This document shows, in pieces, positions 51,080-58,221 of a stretch of 58,221 bases of DNA. Source of the DNA: an uncultured Clostridia bacterium (GTDB taxonomy: Bacteria; Bacillota; Clostridia; TANB77; CAG-508); assembly GCA_949388605.1 (NCBI GenBank), contig CASKJV010000012.1:1-58221 (forward strand), written 5' to 3'. Made by a program: the position numbers and the translations under genes. Within the stretch, counting starts at the first letter, position 1; each line of letters opens with the position of its first letter. Under the pieces are notes generated by a model. The model ran no database searches. It saw only the letters and a list, made by a program, of their open reading frames with translations, and was not told the DNA's origin.

Positions 51080-52723
51080 TTAATCTTCAAATATACTGCC
51101 CCCAATAAATTCTCGTAATAACGAATTATTTGGAATCATTTCTGATGGCATTGTTTCGAAATATTTAAGTAATACTATTAATCTTCTTGCTTCACTATAT
51201 TCTCTAGAACTTTCAGGTATTTCTTCTAATAATGGCATTGCATATTTTTTTAATACAGCTAATTCATATACAATTGAAGAATTAAACATACAATCAGCTT
51301 CTTCTTGATAAGGGAATATATTTTTCTGTTCTCCTCTATTTACTGAATACCATGTTTTTAAAGTATGCTCTGCAGTATAATTTCTAAAATTATAGTCTCT
51401 TACAATTCTTCTTATTAATCTTGTATCTGTAGTTGAAATTCTATTATAATAATCTATATTTAATACTGTTAAATCACTAATATATACTTTAAATTTATTT
51501 TCTTTAGGGATTAGATTAGTTAATTTATCATTCATACAATGAATTCCTTCTATAACAAGAATTTCATCTTCTTCCAATTTTAAAGTATTACCTCTATATT
51601 CCTTTTTACCTGTTGTAAAATTAAATGTAGGAAGATTAACTTCTTTTCCAGCTAATAAATCAACTAATTGACTGTTAAATAATTTTAAGTCTAATGCTTC
51701 TATGCATTCAAAATCATAGTTACCATTTTCGTCTTTAGGTGTCTCTTCTCTTTCAACAAAATAATTATCAACTGAAATTGTAACTGGTTTTATTCCATTT
51801 ACTTTTAAACTCATTCCTAACTTACCAGCAAAAGTTGTTTTTCCTGATGAAGATGGTCCTGCAATTAAAACCATTCTAACATTTCCATGTTCCTTTATTT
51901 TTCTAGCAATTTCAGCAATTTTCTTTTCATGTAAAGCTTCTGAAAATAAAATTAATTCTTTAATTCCATTTTCTTCTCTTATTTTTCTATTTAATCTATT
52001 TACAGTATTTATTCTCATTAATTTGTTAATTTCAACATATTCGTCCATTGCAGAAATTAGCTTTAAAGATTCTTTTGTTTCTTGTAAGCAGTTAGGCTCA
52101 GCTTTACTTGGATATTTTACTAAAAATCCATCTCTATATTTTACAAAATCAAAAATCTTTGCAAATCCTGTAGAAATTGGCATAGTACCATAAAAATAAT
52201 TATAATAATCTTCACAATAATATAAAGATACTTTATCTTTATCTATAGCTGTTTGAAGCTTACCTTTCATAGTTTCTTCTTTTTTATAAAATTCTTCTGC
52301 TTCTTTTTGTGTCATTATTACTTTTGTAATTGGTAAGTCTTTTTCAATTATTTCTATCATTTTTAATTTTACTTTTGCAACCATTTCTTCTGTTACTTCC
52401 ATATTATCAATAGTTCCAAACATTGCATTTGATAATTGATAATTAACTGTTAATAATGCTTCTGGATATACTTCTGAAAAAGCTTTACACATAACAAAAA
52501 GTAATCCTCTTATATATATAATTCTTCCATCTTTATCTTCTCTATTTATAAATTCAATTTCACCACCATGAGTAATTGGTAGATTTAATGATTCTATTGT
52601 ATTATTAAATCTAGCCGCAATAATATCTTTAATTTTACTTTTTTCAATTTGTTCTTTTAAAGCCTCTTTTATTGTAAGACCTTCTTGAACTTCTATATTA
52701 TTATTTTCATAAGTTATTTTCAT
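51080..52723 (-). CDS. TGS-domain nucleoside kinase (uridine-kinase-like), 547 aa
   Basis: An N-terminal TGS-like segment (NNNIEVQEGLTIKEALKEQI), a threonyl-tRNA-synthetase-like second domain, and a kinase domain with Walker A VLIAGPSSSGKTTFAGKLGM near 290 and VISVDNYFVEREETPKDENG. VIEGIHCMNDKLTNLIP and DTRLIRRIVRDYNFR match uridine kinase/phosphoribulokinase proteins. Start at 52723 chosen for its AGAGGAA site. The natural substrate is not certain. Confidence 0.85.
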   Translation of the reverse strand: MKITYENNNIEVQEGLTIKEALKEQIEKSKIKDIIAARFNNTIESLNLPITHGGEIEFINREDKDGRIIYIRGLLFVMCKAFSEVYPEALLTVNYQLSNAMFGTIDNMEVTEEMVAKVKLKMIEIIEKDLPITKVIMTQKEAEEFYKKEETMKGKLQTAIDKDKVSLYYCEDYYNYFYGTMPISTGFAKIFDFVKYRDGFLVKYPSKAEPNCLQETKESLKLISAMDEYVEINKLMRINTVNRLNRKIREENGIKELILFSEALHEKKIAEIARKIKEHGNVRMVLIAGPSSSGKTTFAGKLGMSLKVNGIKPVTISVDNYFVEREETPKDENGNYDFECIEALDLKLFNSQLVDLLAGKEVNLPTFNFTTGKKEYRGNTLKLEEDEILVIEGIHCMNDKLTNLIPKENKFKVYISDLTVLNIDYYNRISTTDTRLIRRIVRDYNFRNYTAEHTLKTWYSVNRGEQKNIFPYQEEADCMFNSSIVYELAVLKKYAMPLLEEIPESSREYSEARRLIVLLKYFETMPSEMIPNNSLLREFIGGSIFED

Positions 52724-52805
52724 ACAAATTCCTCTTTTCAATAATGTATTTTTTAATTTGCAATTTAGTAAAAAGCTTTATATTAAAAGCCATCTATGGT
52801 TTTCG

Positions 52806-53003
52806 CTAATACATAAAATAAATTAAAGTTCCGCCAACTATAGAAAGTAAAAATCCAAAGATTTTTAAACCTAAAGTTGCTTCATTTTTATCTCCAAAAC
52901 CAAAATATTTTTTTACTATTGGTCTTGCATCATATATATATTTAACACCTATTGCTAGTGATATAGCTCCTATTAATAGTAAAAATAGTCTCAATTCTAA
53001 CAT
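52806..53003 (-). CDS. Small two-helix membrane protein, 65 aa
   Basis: LFLLLIGAISLAIGVKYIYD and LKIFGFLLSIVGGTLIYFMY are two membrane helices around a polar loop (DARPIVKKYFGFGDKNE). It resembles Imm17-type small membrane proteins, but that is only a loose match. RBS AAGAGGA. A short stem AAAACCAT/ATGGCTTTT follows at about 52785-52804. Confidence 0.6.
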   Translation of the reverse strand: MLELRLFLLLIGAISLAIGVKYIYDARPIVKKYFGFGDKNEATLGLKIFGFLLSIVGGTLIYFMY

Positions 53004-53117
53004 CCTCTTTTTCTTAAATTTTAACGTATATATTGTATAATCTTAAGCCATTTTTGTCAATTGAATACGGTGAATTCTTTGTGAAATATAAAATATCAAT
53101 CTAGTTTATTTCGTTTC

Positions 53118-53146
53118 TTGAAATCTTTACATAATTGTGCTATAAT
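53118..53146 (+). promoter_or_regulatory. Sigma-A-type promoter
   Basis: TTGAAA, 17-nt spacer, TATAAT; 46 bp before the start of the 75-aa gene. Confidence 0.75.
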
Positions 53147-53191
53147 AATACTAGCTTTACAAAAACTATATATCAAATGGAGGATGAGATA

Positions 53192-53419
53192 ATGACTATT
53201 ATCAGACCTATTGAAATCGAAAAAGGATCCACTGAAACAGTTGCAAAGCTTCTTCAGGCTGAAATCAATAAGATTGAAAAAGAAGAAAGCGGGAAATTAA
53301 TCTCTGTAGTATCAATTGGAGATGGAATAAAATTAAACCTTTCAGCTGCAACACCATGGGAAGCCGAAGTTAAAATAAAACGGTTTCTTGCTGTATTTTC
53401 AAAACAAGAGGATTGGTAA
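53192..53419 (+). CDS. Hypothetical protein, 75 aa
   Basis: The start at 53192 has GGAGG 8 nt upstream. The protein (IRPIEIEKGSTETVAKLLQA, VVSIGDGIKLNLSAATPWEA) is soluble with an alternating helix-strand look. Family not recognised. It is more G+C-rich than neighbours and is the only plus-strand gene in this stretch, with its own promoter and terminator, so it may be acquired. Confidence 0.65.
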   Translation: MTIIRPIEIEKGSTETVAKLLQAEINKIEKEESGKLISVVSIGDGIKLNLSAATPWEAEVKIKRFLAVFSKQEDW

Positions 53420-53439
53420 ACACCAATCCTCTTGTTTTT
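53405..53439 (+). terminator. Terminator overlapping a stop codon
   Basis: CAAGAGGATTGGT pairs with ACCAATCCTCTTG followed by six T. The gene's TAA lies in the loop. Confidence 0.9.
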
Positions 53440-53527
53440 TATATAACAGGAAATTCTCTTTGGACTTCCTATTTTTAATTGTTCAAATAAAACAAATTAG
53501 AAATAAGTTATACGATAAATATAAATT

Positions 53528-55576
53528 TTATATTTCAATTCTATCCTTAAACTTCTCATCCACTAATTTTCTTAATGGCATATTTTCTTCTTTTTCTAAT
53601 AATGGATCTTTTCCAATTATTTCAATTGCTATTGCTTGTACTAATTTTAAAAGGTTTATATCTTCAAACAAATTAGCAATTTTAAATTCTGGAATTCCAT
53701 GTTGTTTTGTTCCAAAAAATTCTCCTGTACCACGTAATTCTAAATCTTTTTCTGAAATAATAAATCCATCATTTGTACTTGAAATTACTTTCATTCTTTC
53801 TCTTATAATTTGTGAATTTCCTTGATATTTTAAAATACAATACGACTGATATTCACCTCTTCCAACTCTTCCTCTTAATTGATGAAGTTGTGCTAAACCA
53901 AATCTTTCAGCATTTTCTATAATCATTATATTACTATTTGGGACATTTACTCCAACTTCGATTACAGTAGTAGAAATTAAAATATCTATATTTCCATTTT
54001 TAAATTCTTCCATTATAGAATCTTTTTCTTTTTGTTTCATTTTTCCATGTAAATATTCTACTTTATAATTTGGAAATATATTTTTTTGGTAATTTTCATA
54101 AATTTCCATTACTGATTTTGCATTTATTTCTTCATTTTCTTCTACTAATGGACATACTACATAACATTGTCTTCCTTCATTAACATTTTTAGCAATAAAA
54201 TTATTTACTCTTTGTTCCAATCCTTTAGTAACCGCATAAGTTTCAATTTTCTTTCTATTTGGTGGAAGTTCATCTATTATTGAAATATCTAAATCTCCAT
54301 AAAGAATTAATGCAAGTGTTCTAGGAATAGGTGTTGCTGTCATAACTAAAACATCTGGATTATTTCCTTTTTCAACAATTGTACTTCTTTGCCTAACTCC
54401 AAATCTATGTTGTTCATCTGTTACTACCAATCCTAATTTATTAAATATTACATTCTCTTCTAAAACTGCATGAGTTCCTATTAAAATATCTATTTCGCCA
54501 CTTTTCAAACTTTCTAATATAGCTTCTTTTTTCTTTTTAGTTATACCACTTATTAAAAGTTCACATCGTATTCCAGAATCTTTTAAAATATCATTAAATG
54601 ACTCTAAATGTTGAGTTGCAAGAATTGCCGTAGGTGCCATTATAACTGCTTGATATCCAGATTTTACTGCTTTGTATGCAGAAATTAACGCAACTATCGT
54701 TTTACCAGAACCAACATCTCCTTGTAAAAGTCTATTCATTGGCTTGGAAGTTTCCATATCATTATCAATTTCTTCTAATACTCTAAGTTGTGCTTTAGTT
54801 AGCTTAAATGGAAGAGAATTTATAACATCAGACATTTTAGCTTCTTTACTAAATTTAATTCCTGGTTTATTAGTTTCATATTTATTTTTTAATCTTAATA
54901 GTGCAAGTTGCATTGAAAATAATTCTTCAAAAGCCAATGTTGTTCTAGCCTTATTAAAAGTTTCAAAATTATCAGGAAAATGAATTTGTTTTATTGCTGT
55001 ATTATAGTTATACAAATTATATTTTTCTAACATATATTGTGGTAGTACTTCTTCTAAATCACCATTCACTTCTGAAAGTCCAGCTTCTATGATTTTTCTA
55101 ATTACATTTTGGCTCAAATTATATGTAAGTGGATATATAGGTATAATTTTTCCAGTATTTTTATTTGAATCTTCTGGTTCATATACTGGTGATTGCATTT
55201 CAATTCTTCCTGAAACTCTTGAAACTCTTCCATAAAATTTGTATCTTACATTAGATTTAAAAACATTTTTTAAATATGGTTGATTATACCATGTAATTTG
55301 GCATGTTCCAGTTTCATCTCTAACAATAAGTTTACATAGCATAAGGTTTTTTCTAATTCTTAATTCATTAATTCTTCCTACTGGATACGCACAAATTAGA
55401 GCTTCCTCACCATGCATCAACTCGTTTATTTCTTTTACTTTTCCTCTATCTTCATGTTCTCTTGGAAAATATGTAATTAAATCTTTTAATGTATTTATTC
55501 CTAATTTATTTAAAAGAGTAGCACGATTAGGTCCTACTCCTTTTATGTATTGAATATTTTTTTCTAAATCTATCAT
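53528..55576 (-). CDS. recG: ATP-dependent DNA helicase RecG, 682 aa
   Basis: The N-terminal wedge/OB domain (YIKGVGPNRATLLNKLGI; LIVRDETGTCQITWYNQPYL), Walker A LLQGDVGSGKTIVALISAYK near 275, VVTDEQHRFGVRQR (DEQH) near 375 and VMTATPIPRTLAL follow. RGRVGRGEYQSYCILKY is helicase motif VI. It remodels stalled forks and branched DNA. Start 55576 is preferred: AAAGAGGAATT lies directly upstream and the longer frame has none. Confidence 0.95.
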   Translation of the reverse strand: MIDLEKNIQYIKGVGPNRATLLNKLGINTLKDLITYFPREHEDRGKVKEINELMHGEEALICAYPVGRINELRIRKNLMLCKLIVRDETGTCQITWYNQPYLKNVFKSNVRYKFYGRVSRVSGRIEMQSPVYEPEDSNKNTGKIIPIYPLTYNLSQNVIRKIIEAGLSEVNGDLEEVLPQYMLEKYNLYNYNTAIKQIHFPDNFETFNKARTTLAFEELFSMQLALLRLKNKYETNKPGIKFSKEAKMSDVINSLPFKLTKAQLRVLEEIDNDMETSKPMNRLLQGDVGSGKTIVALISAYKAVKSGYQAVIMAPTAILATQHLESFNDILKDSGIRCELLISGITKKKKEAILESLKSGEIDILIGTHAVLEENVIFNKLGLVVTDEQHRFGVRQRSTIVEKGNNPDVLVMTATPIPRTLALILYGDLDISIIDELPPNRKKIETYAVTKGLEQRVNNFIAKNVNEGRQCYVVCPLVEENEEINAKSVMEIYENYQKNIFPNYKVEYLHGKMKQKEKDSIMEEFKNGNIDILISTTVIEVGVNVPNSNIMIIENAERFGLAQLHQLRGRVGRGEYQSYCILKYQGNSQIIRERMKVISSTNDGFIISEKDLELRGTGEFFGTKQHGIPEFKIANLFEDINLLKLVQAIAIEIIGKDPLLEKEENMPLRKLVDEKFKDRIEI

Positions 55577-55895
55577 AATTCCTCTTTTACTATATTTATT
55601 AGCTATTTTATAGAACATAATAGTCACTTTTAACATTCTCAAATATTTAAGTGGCTCATCTTTCCTCTGTATAACTTCATTAACATATAATTTTATTTTA
55701 TAAAATTATTGTTCCAAACAATTTAGATATAAAATCTTTGTTTTTTAAGTTTTGTTATGTTCAAATTTTATCACAAGTATATATCTTTTTCAACAATTAA
55801 AATAAACATACATTTAATCATATTTTTTATGATGCTTTTCTACTTTATTATTAAAAATACTATTAATAATTAAAATTTATTTTTATAAATAACAT

Positions 55896-57194
55896 TTAAA
55901 CTTTTACTTCTATCTTTTTATTTAATACTATTGTTTCTTCTTTTATTAATTTTTTTCTTATATATAATCTTAAATAGATTGTTCTAATAATTCTATCAAT
56001 TCCACAAGCAACTGACAATCCAATTAATCCTAAATTAGCATATTTTACAATCATTACAAGTGGTATTCTAACACATATACCTCCTATTAAAGCAATATTT
56101 CTAATTGCTTTTGTATCTTTTTTTGCCGATACATATGCTTGATAATTTATTGTTCCTACACTTGCAACAAATTCAAGTGCATATAACCAAATATATGGAT
56201 TACAATCTTTCCATGGAATTGCTCTTCCAAGTAACCACCAAGTTGGATATATAATTACTATTGATATAAAAATAGAACACATAATACCATATACTTCCAT
56301 AGTATCAACTTTGTTTATTAGCTCTTTTTCTTCATTTTCTATATCATTAGAATATATAACTAATAATCCAGAATAATATCCTTCTGCAATTTCAGTTATT
56401 GTATCTGATACTGTTATACATGCACAATGAATTGCATAAATATTAGTTCCAAAAGAGCTTGCAATTCTTGTATATACAATATTTACTATTCTTTGAATTA
56501 CTTTATTAAAGATTAAATCTTTAGAATATTTTATAATCTCTTTAACATATTTCATAGATACTTTTCCAATATTAAATTTAAATGCAATAAATAATAATAT
56601 TGTACTAACTAATGTAGATATTAATGTTGCTACATAAATTCCTACTTCATTGTATCCTAATTTTATACTAAGTAAATCACCTGTAATATTAATAAATGAA
56701 GTAATTAAAGTAATAATAAATAAAGTTCTATTCTTTTTATTTATTTGAAGATCACTTCCTGGAATATATCCTATTGAATAAAATGGAAGTTGTATTGCTT
56801 TCAATTTTAGAATAATAGTTAATATATTTCTAGCATCTGATTCTAAATTATATATATATGTAATTTTTTCAGCAAATAAATATATAAATAAACTTGTTAT
56901 AATACCTAAAATTAATTCTATAGCAATTCCTGTAGCATTTATATCTTTAGAATTTTCTTTATCTCTTACCAAAACTATTCTATGTGCACTTGCAATACAC
57001 CCTTGAATTGTATTAATTGCCCAATTTAAAGTAATAAATGAAGAAAATACAATAATTGCTGTTTTTCCTATAGAATTAGATATTGATCTATCTATAATTA
57101 TTAGTACTGTATTTGTAAATTCAACAACTATATATGGAAGAACAAATATTAATGCTTTTAGTATTTCTTTTTTGGGATACTTTTTTTTATTCAT
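55896..57194 (-). CDS. MATE-family efflux transporter, 432 aa
   Basis: Twelve hydrophobic segments. FVLPYIVVEFTNTVLIIIDR at the start and NWAINTIQGCIASAHRIVLV then QLPFYSIGYIPGSDLQINKK are typical of MATE proteins with two six-helix halves. Probably a cation-driven drug or metabolite exporter. The 253 bp before the next gene downstream is non-coding. Not closely similar to the MATE-like cargo at 16076. Confidence 0.8.
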   Translation of the reverse strand: MNKKKYPKKEILKALIFVLPYIVVEFTNTVLIIIDRSISNSIGKTAIIVFSSFITLNWAINTIQGCIASAHRIVLVRDKENSKDINATGIAIELILGIITSLFIYLFAEKITYIYNLESDARNILTIILKLKAIQLPFYSIGYIPGSDLQINKKNRTLFIITLITSFINITGDLLSIKLGYNEVGIYVATLISTLVSTILLFIAFKFNIGKVSMKYVKEIIKYSKDLIFNKVIQRIVNIVYTRIASSFGTNIYAIHCACITVSDTITEIAEGYYSGLLVIYSNDIENEEKELINKVDTMEVYGIMCSIFISIVIIYPTWWLLGRAIPWKDCNPYIWLYALEFVASVGTINYQAYVSAKKDTKAIRNIALIGGICVRIPLVMIVKYANLGLIGLSVACGIDRIIRTIYLRLYIRKKLIKEETIVLNKKIEVKV

Positions 57195-57400
57195 TTAATT
57201 TTCCTTTTACAATATTAATTTTGTATTTGCATTTTACCACAAATACCATTTTCCTACAAGAAATTACTTATTAAATAATAAAAGTAAACATCATATAATA
57301 TATACAATATAACCTTTATATTGAAATTGGTTACTTCATGCCATATGTTTGTAAGGCTTTATATAATAGAAATACTTCTAAATTTTGGGTTATGTAAAAA

Positions 57401-57431
57401 ACTACTTATACATAATTAATGCATAAGTAGT
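57401..57431 (-). terminator. Terminator of ytfJ
   Basis: ACTACTTATGCAT pairs with ATGTATAAGTAGT on the minus strand, then six T. It lies 20 bp past the ytfJ stop. Confidence 0.85.
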
Positions 57432-57451
57432 CTTTTATATTATTTATATTT

Positions 57452-58000
57452 TTATAATTCTCCTCCAAAAGTCTCGTCATCTTCAAATTCTTCTTCAACT
57501 ATTTCTACTGGTTTTGATTTGATTTTTTTTATTAATTTTCCCTTTTTAGTAACTGAATTTTTTTGTTCTTTATCTTTCGGTTTATCTTGATTATCTAGTG
57601 TTTTGTCCATTATACTGTCTGCTTTTTCCATTAGGTCTGGTACATAATCCATTAATTTTTCTATTGCTGAATTATGTTCTATAGGTAATACTTTTATTGA
57701 ATCTTTTTGAACAATTACAAATGCTACTGGATTTATTGAGATTCCAGCACCACTACCTCCACCAAAAGGTAATCTATATTGTACTTCTTCTTCCTTGTCT
57801 TTTTTCTTATATTCATCTACTGTTTCTCCTTTAAATTCACTACCTCCAGCAGCAAATCCTACAGATACTTTTGAAATTGGTATTATAACCATACCATTAC
57901 TTGTTTCTATTGGTTCTCCTATTATAGTATTAACGTCTATCATATCTTTAATACTGTTCATAGCAGTTTCCATTAATCCTTCTATTGGATGTTCGCTCAT
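57452..58000 (-). CDS. ytfJ: Spore protein YtfJ/GerW, 182 aa
   Basis: HPIEGLMETAMNSIKDMIDV then GMVIIPISKVSVGFAAGGSE, FGGGSGAGISINPVAFVIVQ and LPIEHNSAIEKLMDYVPDLM are the GerW signature. Known members are sporulation products needed for normal germination. The charged tail (about residues 130-182, DKEQKNSVTKKGKLIKKIKS and later) is longer than in Bacillus. RBS AAGGAA. The remaining DNA to 58221 shows no gene. Confidence 0.9.
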   Translation of the reverse strand: MSEHPIEGLMETAMNSIKDMIDVNTIIGEPIETSNGMVIIPISKVSVGFAAGGSEFKGETVDEYKKKDKEEEVQYRLPFGGGSGAGISINPVAFVIVQKDSIKVLPIEHNSAIEKLMDYVPDLMEKADSIMDKTLDNQDKPKDKEQKNSVTKKGKLIKKIKSKPVEIVEEEFEDDETFGGEL

Positions 58001-58221
58001 AAATAATTCCTTCTTTCTTACTTTAAAATACTTTAATTTTATTATCTACAAATTATTTTAAAGATATTCAAAAGAATTAAATAAATTGTAATTTGTAGGG
58101 TAGATTTCATTTTCAAAGATTATTAATATGTATATAAAAATTTTATTATAATATTTTTCTTACTCTATATCATAATTATTAACAAAATTATATTATTCAT
58201 ATCCAGTTCCTAGTTCAAGCT
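58001..58221. other. Non-coding upstream of ytfJ
   Basis: A+T-rich. I see no gene and no clear promoter pair for ytfJ. Confidence 0.5.

Noticed and set aside
1-58221. tRNA or rRNA genes
   Set aside because: I looked for cloverleaf-like segments and conserved tRNA ends near the att sites and saw none. Short degenerate ones could be missed by eye.

Overview
The window is low-GC DNA from a spore-forming anaerobic member of the Bacillota, most likely a gut Clostridia. The evidence is very A+T-rich codon use, spore-coat genes (cotJA, cotJB, cotJC), the germination/spore gene ytfJ (gerW), a rubredoxin and many radical-SAM enzymes. Most housekeeping genes lie on the minus strand: rlmD, rnr, secG, argS, a uridine-kinase-like gene, recG and ytfJ.

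Region 1 (about 0.5-25.7 kb) is an accessory island at the 3' end of rlmD (23S rRNA uracil methyltransferase). The same 20-bp stretch of rlmD occurs five times in one orientation, at 501, 4319, 9875, 17926 and 25684, cutting the island into four blocks. Block 1 has a broken tyrosine integrase, its excisionase and a membrane transporter between 24-bp direct repeats. Block 2 has a large serine recombinase plus small cargo genes (two GNATs, a nucleotidase, a DMT exporter). Blocks 3 and 4 have no recombinase of their own. They carry a zinc-hook AAA ATPase resembling RloC/PrrC anticodon nucleases, a YhcG-type nuclease, a NACHT NTPase fused to a restriction-like endonuclease, an AbiE toxin-antitoxin pair and a reverse transcriptase of the defence (UG/DRT) type with a structured region upstream. 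Palindromic iterons and a covarying hairpin motif recur in the blocks.

Region 2 (25.5-31.8 kb) is the chromosomal backbone rlmD - hypothetical - rnr - histidine phosphatase - secG, then the divergent cotJABC operon.

Region 3 (31,975-42,252) is the main discovery. cotJC is cut in frame, inside its metal-binding EExxH motif, by a 10.3-kb element. The element has an SpoIVCA-like serine recombinase, a three-gene radical-SAM operon, an MFS protein, a membrane-anchored protein, a RhuM-family gene and remnants of at least two more recombinases. Precise recombination between GAAGAA cores at 31975 and 42253 rebuilds a 211-residue CotJC. This is the arrangement of the sigK 'skin' element, so it is inferred to be a sporulation-specific intervening element. 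An internal P-P' hybrid att site at 39967-40010 shows that it grew by tandem insertion.

Region 4 (42.7-58.2 kb) is mostly backbone: an NADPH-FMN reductase, a frameshifted ZIP transporter, a fourth radical-SAM gene, rubredoxin, a DedA-like protein, a GT2 glycosyltransferase, argS, VanZ-like, RNHCP, nucleoside kinase, recG, MATE and ytfJ.
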